A stretch of 64,000 bases of DNA from Novosphingobium sp. (GTDB taxonomy: Bacteria > Pseudomonadota > Alphaproteobacteria > Sphingomonadales > Sphingomonadaceae), in the NCBI GenBank assembly GCA_024236215.1, contig JACKKX010000001.1, positions 795,501 through 859,500 of the forward strand, in the 5' to 3' direction. The notes beneath the pieces were generated by a model. The model was given only the letters and a program-made list of their open reading frames with translations, was not told the DNA's origin and searched no databases. A program made the position numbers and the translations under genes. Below are positions 22,731-32,497 of this stretch, piece by piece; the stretch's first letter is position 1, and every line of letters begins with the position of its first letter.

Positions 22731-25162
22731 GGGGCAATCTCCTCGTTGGGGGGTGGAAGCAGTTCGGCGGCCCAGGGCAGGCCGCGCGATGTGAGCCAGG
22801 CGCGGGCAAAGCCGTGCTGCCCGTGCTCCGCGACCAGTTCGGTGATGCGCAGCTGGTCAGTTTTGGAAGAGGCGGCGGTGAATGCGAGCGCTACTTCACC
22901 CAGCCCCAGCTCGAACAGCCGGTTGCCGCGTGCCGACTGACAGTAATAGTCCCGCTTGGGCGCGGCGCGTGCGAGGATTTCGATCTGGCGGGCGTTGAGC
23001 CCGAACCGCTCGTAGATCGCGGTGATCTGCGGCTCGATCGCGCGCTCGTTGGGCAGGAAGATGCGGGTCGGGCAGCTTTCGATGATCGCCGGCGCAATCG
23101 CGCTCGATTCCACGTCAGCCAGGCTCTGCGTGGCGAAGACGACGCTGGCGTTCTTCTTGCGCAGCGTCTTCAGCCATTCGCGCAGTTGCGCGGCGAACGC
23201 GGGGCTGTCGAGCACCAGCCAGCCCTCGTCGATGATGATAAGGGTGGGCGAGCCGTCGAGCCGGCCTTCGATCCGGTGGAACAGGTAGGACAGCACCGCA
23301 GGCGTGGCAGCCGATCCGGTCAGTCCCTCGGTCTCGAATGCCTGGAAACTGGTCTCGCCCAGATGTTCGGCTTCGGCATCGAGCAGCCGGCCATAGGGAC
23401 CGCCGAGGCAATAGGGCGCAAGCGCCTGCTTCAATTCCTGCGACTGTAGCAGGACCGCCAGCCCGGTAAGTGTTCGCTCAGGCACCGGCGCGCTCGCCAG
23501 CGATCCCAGCGCTGACCAGATATGGTCCTTCGCTTGTGGATCGATGATCACGCCTTCGCTGCCAAGGATCGCGGCCAGCCATTCGGCCGCCCAATTGCGT
23601 TCAGACGCCTCGTCGATCCGCGCGAGCGGTTGCAGGGAGACGCACGCCGCCGCGCCGTCGTAGAGGCTGGTGCCGAGATCCTGCCAGTCGCCGCCGCACG
23701 CGATAGCGGCGGCCCGGATCGAGCCGCCAAAATCGAACGCGAAAATCCGGGCGTCAGCGTAGCGCCGGAACTGCATGGCCATCAGCGCCAGCAGTACCGA
23801 CTTGCCTGCCCCGGTCGGCCCGACAATTAGCGTATGGCCAACATCGCCGACGTGAAGAGAAAACCGGAACGGGGTAGAGCCTTCGGTCTTGCCGAAGAGC
23901 AAGGGGGCAGCTTGCAAGTGCTCGTCCCGTTCCGGACCGGCCCATACGGCGGACAGGGGGACCATATGGGCCAGGTTCAAAGTCGAAATCGGAGGCTGAC
24001 GGACGTTGGCGTAAACCTGCCCCGGCAGGGAGCCGAGCCATGCCTCGATTGCGTTCATGCCTTCGGGAATGCAGGTGAAGTCACGGCCCTGGATGACCTT
24101 CTCAACCAGGCGGAGCTTCTCGTCGGCAAGCGCCGGATCAGTATCCCACACTGTCACGGTCGCGGTCACCAATGCCTGCCCGACATGATCGCCGCCCAGC
24201 TCCTGCAGGGCGAGATCGGCATCGATCGCCTTGTTCGAAGCATCCGAATCCACGAGCACCGAGGCCTCGTTGGTCATCACCTCCTTGAGGATCGCGGCGA
24301 CGGACTTGCGCTTGGCGAACCACTGGCGCCGGATTCTGGTCAGCAGCCTGGTGGCGTCGGTCTTGTCGAGCATGACCGCGCGGGTCGACCAGCGATACCC
24401 GAAGGCGAGCCGGTTCAATTCGTCGAGCAGCCCCGGAAAGGTGATGGTCGGGAAGCCAGTGATGGTGAGAGTGCGCAGGTGATGCTCGCCCAGGCGCGGC
24501 TCGAGCCCGCCGGTCAACGGCTCGTCGGCGAGCAGCGAATCGAGATGCATCGGCGTTGTCGGCACCCGCACCCGCTGCCGCCGGGTCGAGACCGTGCTGT
24601 GCAGATAGGTCAGCGTCTCAGCGTCATCGAGCCAGGCCGCCTCGGGCATGAACCCTTCGACCAAGTTCAGCACGCGGTCGGTGCGATCGGTGAAATTCTT
24701 GACCAGTTCCCACGGATCGATGCCGGCCTGGGCACGGCCTTCGTAGAGCCAGTTCTCGGCCCGCGCCGCTTCTTCGGCAGGCGGCATCCACAGGAAGGTC
24801 AAGTAATATGCGCTTTCGAAATGCGCGCCTTCCTCCCGGAACTGCTCGCGTCGCTCGGCTTCGACCAGCGCCGAGACGGGATCGGGAAACACATCTTCGG
24901 GATAGTCGAGTGCGGGAACGCGCTGGGATTCGACGAAGATCGACCAGCCCGAGCCCAGACGCCGCATTGCATTGTTGAGACGCGCCGTGGTCGAGACCAG
25001 TTCGGCAGGCGTCGCGCTGTCGAGGTCCGGTCCCCGAAAACGCGCGCTGCGCTGGAAGCTGCCATCCTTATTCAGGATGATCCCATCCGCAACCAGCGCC
25101 GCCCAGGGCAGGTAATCGGCCAGATGGGCCTGCTTGCTGCGATATTCGCGGAGCGACATCAT
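22727..25162 (-). CDS. trbE: TrbE/VirB4 ATPase of conjugative transfer
   Basis: An 811-residue VirB4-type ATPase. It starts MMSLREYRSKQAHLADYLPW, has the CagE/TrbE N-terminal domain, a Walker A (GPTGAGKSVLLALMA, about residue 445) and a Walker B region (PTLIIIDEGWLVLDSP). It powers pilus assembly and substrate transfer at the inner membrane. The ATG at 25162 overlaps the trbD stop as ATGA; the frame is open upstream, but that part is trbD coding sequence in another frame. Confidence 0.95.
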   Translation of the reverse strand: MMSLREYRSKQAHLADYLPWAALVADGIILNKDGSFQRSARFRGPDLDSATPAELVSTTARLNNAMRRLGSGWSIFVESQRVPALDYPEDVFPDPVSALVEAERREQFREEGAHFESAYYLTFLWMPPAEEAARAENWLYEGRAQAGIDPWELVKNFTDRTDRVLNLVEGFMPEAAWLDDAETLTYLHSTVSTRRQRVRVPTTPMHLDSLLADEPLTGGLEPRLGEHHLRTLTITGFPTITFPGLLDELNRLAFGYRWSTRAVMLDKTDATRLLTRIRRQWFAKRKSVAAILKEVMTNEASVLVDSDASNKAIDADLALQELGGDHVGQALVTATVTVWDTDPALADEKLRLVEKVIQGRDFTCIPEGMNAIEAWLGSLPGQVYANVRQPPISTLNLAHMVPLSAVWAGPERDEHLQAAPLLFGKTEGSTPFRFSLHVGDVGHTLIVGPTGAGKSVLLALMAMQFRRYADARIFAFDFGGSIRAAAIACGGDWQDLGTSLYDGAAACVSLQPLARIDEASERNWAAEWLAAILGSEGVIIDPQAKDHIWSALGSLASAPVPERTLTGLAVLLQSQELKQALAPYCLGGPYGRLLDAEAEHLGETSFQAFETEGLTGSAATPAVLSYLFHRIEGRLDGSPTLIIIDEGWLVLDSPAFAAQLREWLKTLRKKNASVVFATQSLADVESSAIAPAIIESCPTRIFLPNERAIEPQITAIYERFGLNARQIEILARAAPKRDYYCQSARGNRLFELGLGEVALAFTAASSKTDQLRITELVAEHGQHGFARAWLTSRGLPWAAELLPPPNEEIAP

Positions 25163-25431
25163 GCCCGCATCCAGTTCGGGTAGCGCAGGTGCCGACGGGC
25201 GACATCGACGAAGTGGGGATCGCGCCGCGCGGCCCAGACTGCGAGCATGTGGCCAAAGGCCCAGATGACGACCCCCGCGATCCATAGGCGCAGGCCGAGG
25301 CCGATGGCGCCGGCGAGCGTGCCATTGACGATTGCAAGTGTGCGGGGCGCACCGCCGAGCAGGATCGGCTCGGTCAGCGCGCGATGCACCGGGGCGTGAA
25401 AGCCGGGAACCGGTTCGGCCACGTCGAGCAT
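25159..25431 (-). CDS. trbD: TrbD/VirB3 small membrane protein
   Basis: A 90-residue protein starting MLDVAEPVPGFHAPVHRALT, with the conserved PILLGGAPR motif and two hydrophobic helices. VirB3/TrbD proteins associate with the VirB4 ATPase at the inner membrane. The ATG at 25431 shares its A with the trbC TGA stop, so the two genes are coupled. The following gene overlaps it again. Confidence 0.92.
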   Translation of the reverse strand: MLDVAEPVPGFHAPVHRALTEPILLGGAPRTLAIVNGTLAGAIGLGLRLWIAGVVIWAFGHMLAVWAARRDPHFVDVARRHLRYPNWMRA

Positions 25432-25763
25432 CAGACCAGGGCTCCGCCGCCGAAGCTGAAGAAGGAGAGGAAGAAGGACGAAGCGGCAAAGGCGATCGAC
25501 AAGCCGAAGACGATCTGGATCAGCCGCCGGAACCCGCCGCTGGTATCGCCGAAGGCGAGCGTCAGCCCGGTGGTAATGATGATGATTACCGCGATGATCT
25601 TGGCGACCGGGCCTTCGATCGATTCCAGGATCGACTGCAGCGGCGCTTCCCACGGCATCGACGAGCCGCCGGCATAGGCAGGCGTTGTCGCCGCAAGCGC
25701 AATCAGCGGAAGGGATGCAGCGGCAGCGAGGCGCTGCACTCGGCGCGAAAGGCGAAGGGTCAT
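25431..25763 (-). CDS. trbC: TrbC/VirB2 conjugative pilin
   Basis: A 110-residue prepilin: a long signal (about 1-31, ending TTPAYA), then GGSSMPWEAPLQSILESIEG and two hydrophobic helices (VAKIIAVIIIITTGLTLAFG and LIQIVFGLSIAFAASSFF). This is the standard TrbC/VirB2 architecture. The TraF-like S26 peptidase at 36331 is the likely maturation enzyme, since RP4 TraF cyclises TrbC. It overlaps trbB by four bases. Confidence 0.93.
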   Translation of the reverse strand: MTLRLSRRVQRLAAAASLPLIALAATTPAYAGGSSMPWEAPLQSILESIEGPVAKIIAVIIIITTGLTLAFGDTSGGFRRLIQIVFGLSIAFAASSFFLSFFSFGGGALV

Positions 25764-26746
25764 GAGAGTTCTCCAGTTTTGGGTTGGTCGGAAGGAAAGC
25801 TGAACCGGTAGTCACCGCTCGCAGTGAGGCCGTCGACACAGGCGAGTTCGGCCAGGCGCCGTCCCGCTCCATCGCGTACCAGCACGGCGAGCACGTCGAT
25901 GGTCTCGGCGATCAGGGCGCGTGGCACGGTGACCACGGCCTCCTGGATGAGTTGCTCCATGCGCCGGAGCGCGCCGAGCGCGGTGCCAGCGTGGATCGTA
26001 CCGATGCCGCCGGGATGGCCGGTGCCCCATGCCTTCAGCAGGTCGAGCGCTTCCGCGCCGCGGACCTCGCCGATGGGAATGCGATCAGGGCGAAGCCGCA
26101 GCGACGAGCGGACGAGGTCCGACAACGAGGCGACCCCGTCCTTGGTCCGCATGGTGACCAGATTGGGTGCGGCGCATTGCAGCTCGCGGGTATCTTCGAT
26201 CAGCACCACGCGGTCGCCCGTCTTGGCGACCTCGGCCAGAAGGGCATTGGCGAGCGTGGTCTTGCCGGTCCCCGTGCCGCCGACGACCAGGATATTGGCG
26301 CGCCGGGCTACGGCATCGCGGAGCATCTCAGCCTGGGCGCGGGACATGATGCCGACAGCGGCATAATCGTCCAGCGTGAAGACGGCGACCGCCGGCTTGC
26401 GGATCGCGAAGGCGGGCGCGGCGACGACCGGCGGCAGCAGTCCTTCGAAGCGCTCGCCGGTCTCGGGAAGTTCGGCGGAGACACGCGGTCGGCGGGCATG
26501 GACCTCGACACCAACATGGTGAGCGACAAGCCGGACGATCCGTTCGCCATCAGCTGGAGAAAGCCGCTCCCCCGTATCGGCGATCCCCACTCCCAACCGA
26601 TCGACCCAAAGCCGCCCATCGGGATTCAGCATCACCTCGATGACCTGGGGATCGTCGAGCCATGCCTGGATGGACGATCCCAGCGCCGTGCGCAGCATAC
26701 GATTGCCACGCTGACCGGCCTCGGATTGAAGAGCATGAACGCTCAT
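25760..26746 (-). CDS. trbB: TrbB/VirB11 traffic ATPase
   Basis: A 328-residue hexameric AAA-like ATPase. Walker A is [15 protein letters not shown] (about residue 150), followed by the Asp box ([12 protein letters not shown]) and the conserved [18 protein letters not shown] and [10 protein letters not shown] segments. VirB11 proteins energise pilus biogenesis and transfer on the cytoplasmic face. It is the first gene of the trbBCDEJKLFGI operon; tandem repeats at 26844-26885 lie in its leader. Confidence 0.95.
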   Translation of the reverse strand: MSVHALQSEAGQRGNRMLRTALGSSIQAWLDDPQVIEVMLNPDGRLWVDRLGVGIADTGERLSPADGERIVRLVAHHVGVEVHARRPRVSAELPETGERFEGLLPPVVAAPAFAIRKPAVAVFTLDDYAAVGIMSRAQAEMLRDAVARRANILVVGGTGTGKTTLANALLAEVAKTGDRVVLIEDTRELQCAAPNLVTMRTKDGVASLSDLVRSSLRLRPDRIPIGEVRGAEALDLLKAWGTGHPGGIGTIHAGTALGALRRMEQLIQEAVVTVPRALIAETIDVLAVLVRDGAGRRLAELACVDGLTASGDYRFSFPSDQPKTGELS

Positions 26747-26843
26747 GAAAATCCCCTGACGGGGCCGGACGATGATCCGCCCGGCGCCGTGGGGATGAGG
26801 AAGAGAGCCAGAAACTGCCTGGATTCAACAACCGATTTTGCCG

Positions 26844-26885
26844 GGCGTAGTCAGGCGTAAAAAGACAGGCTGCGGCGTAGTCAGG
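26844..26885. promoter_or_regulatory. Two direct repeats in the trbB leader (putative operator)
   Basis: GGCGTAGTCAGG occurs at 26844-26855 and again at 26874-26885, exactly 30 bases apart, about three helical turns. A partial copy (AGGCGTAA) follows the first. They lie between the copG stop and the trbB start. Repeats on one face of the helix fit a transfer-gene regulator site, which is an inference. Confidence 0.55.
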
Positions 26886-26886
26886 A

Positions 26887-27306
26887 CTAATCGCCGGCTG
26901 CCGGAATCTCCTCGACAATCTCCTGCCGGACCTTGAGACCTTTCGCGAGTCTACGCCCCAGTGCCGACATGAACGCATCATAGCGGTCACCGCCCTGCCG
27001 GCGCAGCGCAGCGCGTTCTGGTTCGGGCGGAGGCGGACTGTTCGACAGCCAGAAGCGGACGAACATAGCAATCATCTCGACGCCGATGCCGGTATCGCGC
27101 TCAAGCCGGGTCAGCCGCCGATCAATCTGATCGAGACGTTTGATCAGCGCAGCCTCGCGCTGCTCGTCGCCGTCGGGTGAGAGAAATGAGGCAATGGCGG
27201 CCTCTGCGACCAGCGAGCGCGATCGATCACGTCGATCGGCAAAGCTGGCGAGCGCCTCCATGATGTCGTGATCGAGATAGACCGAAAGTCTCGCCTTGGT
27301 CGGCAT
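26887..27306 (-). CDS. CopG-type ribbon-helix-helix protein
   Basis: A 139-residue protein whose first 45 residues form a ribbon-helix-helix domain (KARLSVYLDHDIMEALASFA), followed by a coiled-coil (ALIKRLDQIDRRLTRLERD) and a hydrophobic segment (VEMIAMFVRFWL). A CopG-like protein between traG and trbB is a constant feature of this type of conjugative element. It may regulate the trb operon, possibly through the repeats just downstream, or serve as a TraG accessory. Confidence 0.82.
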   Translation of the reverse strand: MPTKARLSVYLDHDIMEALASFADRRDRSRSLVAEAAIASFLSPDGDEQREAALIKRLDQIDRRLTRLERDTGIGVEMIAMFVRFWLSNSPPPPEPERAALRRQGGDRYDAFMSALGRRLAKGLKVRQEIVEEIPAAGD

Positions 27307-27307
27307 G

Positions 27308-29341
27308 TCAAAGCTCGATCCCGTCGGCAGGATCGAGGCTGGCGCGCCGCGCAGCAGCGCGTTGTTCCAGATCGATTACTCGTCGCTGCGCGCTGGTCGC
27401 CGCCGAAGTGTCGGGCTCATCGGGATCGAATTCATTGGCAGGCAGCATCGCCGGGGGCGGCGCAATATCGACATGACGCTCAATCGCTGGCTCGCGGCGA
27501 ACGCCGTCGCTCTCCGCCTCACCATCAGCCTGACTTCCCTCGCCCTTTCCGGCCTCCTCGGCTGCCGCATCTTCGCCATCGAAATCGGGAATTGGCCCTC
27601 CTCGGGGTTCGATGGGTGCAAGGTGACTCCAGTCATCGGGCCGAGGGTCCGACGATGCCTTTCCCGCAATCGGCGCAGGTAGGACGCGATCGGCCAGTCT
27701 GCGATCTTGATAGTACCTCGCCTTCTTCGCACGGACGGGATGCACGCCCGCCACCATGACGATTTCATCATCCGGCGGCAGTTGCATGATCTCGCCCGGC
27801 GTCAGCAAAGCGCGGGCGGTTTCCGAGCGGGACACCATGAGGTGGCCCAGCCATGGGCTGAGCCTGTGTCCGGCGTAGTTCTTCATCGCCCGCATTTCGG
27901 TGGCGGTGCCGAGCGCATCCGAGACCCGCTTGGCGGTGCGTTCGTCATTGGTCGCAAAGCTGACCCGGACATGGCAGTTGTCGAGGATCGAGTTGTTCTG
28001 CCCATAGGCCTTCTCGATCTGGTTGAGGCTTTGCGCGATCAGAAAGGCCTTGATCCCGTAGCCCGCCATGAAGGCCAGCGCGCTTTCGAAGAAATCGAGC
28101 CGGCCCAAAGCCGGGAACTCGTCGAGCATCAGCAGCAGGCGCTGGCGTGAGTGCCCAGCATCGAGATCCTCAGTCAATCGCCGACCGATCTGGTTGAGCA
28201 CAAGCCGGATCAGCGGCTTGGTACGGCTGATGTCCGATGGCGGCACCACCAGGTAGAGCGTCACGGGGAATGGACCGTCGACCAGGTCCGCTATCCGCCA
28301 GTCGCAGCGGCTCGTGACGCGGGCAACGACCGGGTCGCGGTAGAGGCCCAGGAACGACATCGCCGTCGACAGTACGCCCGATCGTTCGTTCGCCGATTTG
28401 TTGAGCAACTCGCGCGCGGCCGACGCGACCACGGGATGCACGCCATCATCGCCCAGGTGCGGGGTGGTCATCATCGCCTGCAGCGTGGATTCGATCGGTC
28501 GTCGGGGATCGGACAGGAAAGCCGCGACGCCCGCCAGCGTTTTGTCTGCCTCGGCGTAGAGTACATGAAGAATTGCGCCGACGAGCAGCGAATGGCTGGT
28601 CTTCTCCCAATGGTTGCGCTTCTCGAGACTTCCTTCGGGATCGACCAGCACGTCCGCGACATTCTGGACATCGCGCACTTCCCATTCACCGCGGCGGATT
28701 TCGAGCAGGGGGTTGTAGGCAGCCGATGCGGCATTGGTCGGGTCGAACAGCAGGACCGTTCCGAAAGTCTCCCGGAAACCCGCCGTCAGCCCCCAGTTCT
28801 CGCCTTTGATGTCATGGACGATACAACTGCCCGGCCAGCTCAACAGCGTCGGCACGACGAGGCCGACACCCTTGCCGCTGCGTGTGGGAGCATAGCACAG
28901 CACATGTTCGGCCCCGTCATGCCGCAGATAGCTGTTAAGCTGCTTGCCCAGCACCACGCCCTTGTCGTCGAGCAGCCCGGCGCTGCAAATTTCGGAACGT
29001 GTCGCCCAGCGCGCCGACCCGAAGGTTTCTGCCTTCCGCGCCTCCTTCGCGCGCCAGATAGACAGGGCGATGGCCGTGATTATTGCCGCGAAAGCGCCCG
29101 ATACGGCGATGTAGGCACCATGCTGGAAGACCTGCGGCGCATAGGCGTCGAACGAGAACCACCACCAGAAGAAGGCTGGCGGCGGATAGATATATTGACC
29201 GCCAAGCGTGAACCACGGCCTCCCCAACTCGGGCTGATAGGCCAAAGCTGCGGCTGTCCACTGCGTTGCAGACCATATGCCCGCCAGAACCATCGCCAAA
29301 ACGACTACGATCTGACCCCATAAAACGCGCGATGCCGACAT
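27308..29341 (-). CDS. traG: TraG/VirD4 type IV coupling protein
   Basis: A 677-residue coupling protein. Two N-terminal membrane helices (about 8-28 and 72-95) are followed by the ATPase domain with Walker A APTRSGKGVGLVVPTLL (about residue 152) and Walker B LLLMLDEFPALGRL. A Pro/Glu-rich tail follows from about residue 560. It brings the relaxase-DNA complex to the Trb channel. It ends one base before copG. Immediately upstream (29342-29528) I see no gene. Confidence 0.94.
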   Translation of the reverse strand: MSASRVLWGQIVVVLAMVLAGIWSATQWTAAALAYQPELGRPWFTLGGQYIYPPPAFFWWWFSFDAYAPQVFQHGAYIAVSGAFAAIITAIALSIWRAKEARKAETFGSARWATRSEICSAGLLDDKGVVLGKQLNSYLRHDGAEHVLCYAPTRSGKGVGLVVPTLLSWPGSCIVHDIKGENWGLTAGFRETFGTVLLFDPTNAASAAYNPLLEIRRGEWEVRDVQNVADVLVDPEGSLEKRNHWEKTSHSLLVGAILHVLYAEADKTLAGVAAFLSDPRRPIESTLQAMMTTPHLGDDGVHPVVASAARELLNKSANERSGVLSTAMSFLGLYRDPVVARVTSRCDWRIADLVDGPFPVTLYLVVPPSDISRTKPLIRLVLNQIGRRLTEDLDAGHSRQRLLLMLDEFPALGRLDFFESALAFMAGYGIKAFLIAQSLNQIEKAYGQNNSILDNCHVRVSFATNDERTAKRVSDALGTATEMRAMKNYAGHRLSPWLGHLMVSRSETARALLTPGEIMQLPPDDEIVMVAGVHPVRAKKARYYQDRRLADRVLPAPIAGKASSDPRPDDWSHLAPIEPRGGPIPDFDGEDAAAEEAGKGEGSQADGEAESDGVRREPAIERHVDIAPPPAMLPANEFDPDEPDTSAATSAQRRVIDLEQRAAARRASLDPADGIEL

Positions 29342-29528
29342 GATGTGCTCCTCCGTTTGGGAGGCAGTCGGACTGCTTGAGGTCGGGATTCAAGCGGCCA
29401 GTACCGATCGTCGCAGGCCAGCGCGGAAAAACAGGGAACGGCGTAGATGGCAGCTCTGCCAGCCCTTTACGCCGATCGAGTCCAAAACCTTATGGATGGA
29501 GTTGTGGTCAATCGTGTAAGGCTTCGGG

Positions 29529-30662
29529 ATGTTTATCGAGCGCCGTATCAATCAGTCGAATGGGAAAGTCGAACTCTGGAAGTGCCAGTGGGAGAATGCC
29601 GAAGGGCAGGCAGCAAAGAAAGTCTATCTATCAAAAATTTGCGACGAGCAGGCGATCGATAAGGATGCAGAAGGGGGATTGAAGGAAGAGGCTGCGATTT
29701 GCTGGTCCTACGGCCGCACCTTGGGCAACATCGCAGTCACAGCGCCTGCTCTGTTGGGCCATTTTCCTGCAAAGTCTGGCAACGATGCTCAATTGCCCTG
29801 TGACTTCGCGCATGCCGGGAAATTCCGTCACGGCGCCGAGCGTCTGTGGTGCAGGACCCATCAGACCCATTGGGGAATCAAGGCGGATATCGAGGCGCTG
29901 GAGATTCACGGCGAAATGCGCTGCGCCAACTATCAGCAGGCCATGAACTATGTGGTCTCGCCGCTGACGGTAAATGTCACGGAACATGCGGAGGTCGGGA
30001 TTTGGTGCTCAATGCCAGCAGCGCTTTCAACTTTGCCGATCACGCCGAGACCGCCTAAGATCCACGTGCATGTGCGTGATGATGTTGGCGGCAAGAAGTC
30101 CATCGATCGTGATTTCAGTGCAATCTCGACTCTGTACAGCAGCGGGTTAGGCCTCTTCCAAAATCAGGAAATCACGCGGGTCAACATCACGCCACCGGCA
30201 GCCTATGACTTCGTTCGCGCAATCGAAGCGAACAACGAAATGAGCTGCATCAGTTGCAGCAGTTGCGGCTACCCACACCTCGACCTAGCTGATTTCGCCG
30301 ACACACCACATCGGAAGCATTTCTGCGGAAATTGCGGGCGGGACAGTACGTGGAGCAAAGAGCCGATCATCTCGACGCCGTTGAAGCCGCTTCACGACAG
30401 TTTTGCGCGGACCCTGAAATACGAAACGCCGAATCGCACGCTCAATCTCGACGACTATGCCGGTTGTGATTTTGCGGTCTGGGCTTCGACGCCGGCAATC
30501 GTGTGGACGGCGGAGCGCCCGCAGGAATTCGGCATCCATGTTCATGTCCAGAATTCCAAGGGGCGAATTGTTGACGATACGTTTGGGGAGGTAATTTATC
30601 AGGGCGCACTGCTTGAAAGATCGGCCCTGATCAGCGCCATGATGGCTCGCACTGTCGTCTAA
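29529..30662 (+). CDS. Unknown protein with zinc-binding clusters (cargo)
   Basis: A 377-residue protein of no family that I recognise. Two probable zinc sites are visible: a Cys/His-rich stretch with ERLWCRTHQTHWG near residue 120, and a zinc ribbon CISCSSCGYP ... FCGNCGRD around residues 240-275. Two similar beta segments, PPKIHVHVRDD and FGIHVHVQNS, each followed by an acidic turn, suggest an internal duplication. The ATG follows AAGG by seven bases. The strand is opposite to the transfer genes and GC3 is lower, so it is cargo. It may act with the following wHTH, nuclease-like and HEPN genes. Confidence 0.7.
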   Translation: MFIERRINQSNGKVELWKCQWENAEGQAAKKVYLSKICDEQAIDKDAEGGLKEEAAICWSYGRTLGNIAVTAPALLGHFPAKSGNDAQLPCDFAHAGKFRHGAERLWCRTHQTHWGIKADIEALEIHGEMRCANYQQAMNYVVSPLTVNVTEHAEVGIWCSMPAALSTLPITPRPPKIHVHVRDDVGGKKSIDRDFSAISTLYSSGLGLFQNQEITRVNITPPAAYDFVRAIEANNEMSCISCSSCGYPHLDLADFADTPHRKHFCGNCGRDSTWSKEPIISTPLKPLHDSFARTLKYETPNRTLNLDDYAGCDFAVWASTPAIVWTAERPQEFGIHVHVQNSKGRIVDDTFGEVIYQGALLERSALISAMMARTVV

Positions 30663-30744
30663 ACAAACTCGGAAACATCGTCGAAATTGGGGAAGTTCGT
30701 TCCTGTTATGTTTACTGCCTGGGGCGATCGAGTAGGGTTGAGGC

Positions 30745-31059
30745 ATGAGTAGTCGACCGAACGCCCCCCAGCATTTTGAAGCAATACGCTCTGCCCTACA
30801 GGCCAGGGCAATTCTCGACGTCCTCGCGAAGGAATCGACCGCGAACAGTCGGCTATTGGAGACATGGCTTGCCAGCATCGGCCTCGCGGCTTCGAACCGA
30901 GTCATGATCGACCTTCTCGAACGATTGGAAAAGGACGGACTCGTTCGAATGGAAAAGATCGATGCGTACCGCGTGGTTCGAATCCGGCGTTTTGGGGGTG
31001 AGGTGGCATCCGGGCTGGAGCACGTGGATTGGATTGCCAAGCCCGAAATGCCAGAATGA
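30745..31059 (+). CDS. Winged-helix DNA-binding protein (cargo)
   Basis: A 104-residue protein with a winged-helix pattern: RAILDVLAKESTANSRLLET, a second helix pair (NRVMIDLLERLEKDGLV) and a strand wing (RMEKIDAYRVVRIRR). The general layout resembles the small phage family VpaChn25_0724, which has a similar tail-end KDGLV-type wing. It sits 82 bases after the zinc-motif gene and seven bases before the nuclease-like gene, so it is probably the regulator or DNA-binding subunit of the cassette. Confidence 0.65.
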   Translation: MSSRPNAPQHFEAIRSALQARAILDVLAKESTANSRLLETWLASIGLAASNRVMIDLLERLEKDGLVRMEKIDAYRVVRIRRFGGEVASGLEHVDWIAKPEMPE

Positions 31060-31066
31060 TTTGATC

Positions 31067-32497
31067 ATGGGCAGCCACCAGCGCACCATCCTGATCGCGG
31101 ATTTCGAGATGCCACGAGGTGCGGTCGATATCGAACAGTTGATGTCGATGCCGCGCGCAGGGTGGGAGCATCTGCGCGCGCAGATCAATGTGCGGCGGCG
31201 ACAGGATCGTTCCAAGCCAATAGCCAAGTGCAGGCTTTGCGAAGGCAGTGTTTTTATCAGGGCGCAGGCAACTGAGGATAGCCACGTCCCGATGTACGCG
31301 CACTATCCGGAGGCGAGCAAAGATTGCCCTTGGTACGAGGGCAACAATCTTCACCCTGATGATGCGCGGGCAGCACAATATCAGGGACATCAGGAATCGG
31401 CGCTGCACCGCCGACTGTGTTCGACGATCGAGCAGTTAGTTAAGGCCGATCCGCGTTGCACAGGCACCACGGTGAACACCTATCTTCGGTCCGAAATCCA
31501 CAAGCGTGGCCGCTGGCCTGATGTGTATGCCGAGTTGTTGGGACTCGGCCGCTTCGCTCTCGAGGTGCAATTGTCGAAGCCATTCGCTCCAGAGATCGCG
31601 GCCCGTCACTTGCATTATGATGCCGAGGGGATCGCCTTAGTGTGGATCTTCAGTACACTTGAAGATCCCATGCCCCAGGGGTTTCATGATGTCGTGGCGA
31701 TGCAACGAGGCAACGCTTTCGTCTTCGATGACGAGGCCGAGGCGGCCTCGATCGAGCGCGGTACACTTGTCCTAAAATGTTTCATGGAAAACGGTGAGGG
31801 CGGCTGGCGTGAGTCCAAGCTGATCGTGCTCGATGATTTGCAGACGGGCGTGGGACGATCGGCATTTGTCGAGGATTGTCGTTCGGAGGCTTTGAAACTG
31901 CGCTGCAAGCAGGATCGATCGCGCTGGTGGGACGCGATGAAGAAGGCCCGCGAGGAGCGACCGAACTCGCCAGAGTACAGCGAGCACTATGAGGATGCCT
32001 GGGCCGATATGAAGGCAGGTGTCCCCGGCCTATGGGAATGGGAGCGGGATTTCTGGACGGAGCGGTCCAACCGTGCCCGTGCGCACACCGCGATGCTTTA
32101 CGCGATCCTATGCTCGGTCGCTCACAGCGCCGACGCTGGTCGGCCGGTCCTCCACATTACGAAGTTTTCCGGCGACAGTGCTGTATTGTCGATGCTGAAC
32201 AGCAAGCTGAACGGGACTGATTTCAAGCATTGCGCCAGCCTGATAGAGCTCTTCGTTCGAGCGACGCCATTGTCGGATTTGCTCGAAAAGGTCTCGCTCA
32301 AACGGATAATCGCAGAGGCCAAGAAGACAGACGTCCAGATCAATAACGCCCACCCGTTGTGGCTGGTCATGGCTCGCCTTTTCCCGGAGGTGCTGGACGG
32401 CCTGGTCAGGGCTGAGCTCGCAGACCTTGGACAGTTACCTCGCTGGGCATCGACGCGGTCAGAAATTCAAATCTACAATCTCGGGACTGCGGAATGA
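31067..32497 (+). CDS. DUF6035/CoiA-like putative nuclease (cargo)
   Basis: A 476-residue protein. Residues 45-95 contain a zinc-finger-like set (KCRLCEGSVFIR ... YAHYPEASKDCPWY). A nuclease-like core follows with HKRGRWPDVYAELLGLGRFA and LEVQLSKPF; the Asp and Glu-x-Gln pattern is that of PD-(D/E)xK enzymes of the CoiA group, and the whole resembles DUF6035. The C-terminal half is helical with no motif I know. The ATG at 31067 is the first after the wHTH stop. It overlaps the HEPN gene by four bases, so both are co-translated. Nuclease activity is inferred. Confidence 0.7.
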   Translation: MGSHQRTILIADFEMPRGAVDIEQLMSMPRAGWEHLRAQINVRRRQDRSKPIAKCRLCEGSVFIRAQATEDSHVPMYAHYPEASKDCPWYEGNNLHPDDARAAQYQGHQESALHRRLCSTIEQLVKADPRCTGTTVNTYLRSEIHKRGRWPDVYAELLGLGRFALEVQLSKPFAPEIAARHLHYDAEGIALVWIFSTLEDPMPQGFHDVVAMQRGNAFVFDDEAEAASIERGTLVLKCFMENGEGGWRESKLIVLDDLQTGVGRSAFVEDCRSEALKLRCKQDRSRWWDAMKKAREERPNSPEYSEHYEDAWADMKAGVPGLWEWERDFWTERSNRARAHTAMLYAILCSVAHSADAGRPVLHITKFSGDSAVLSMLNSKLNGTDFKHCASLIELFVRATPLSDLLEKVSLKRIIAEAKKTDVQINNAHPLWLVMARLFPEVLDGLVRAELADLGQLPRWASTRSEIQIYNLGTAE

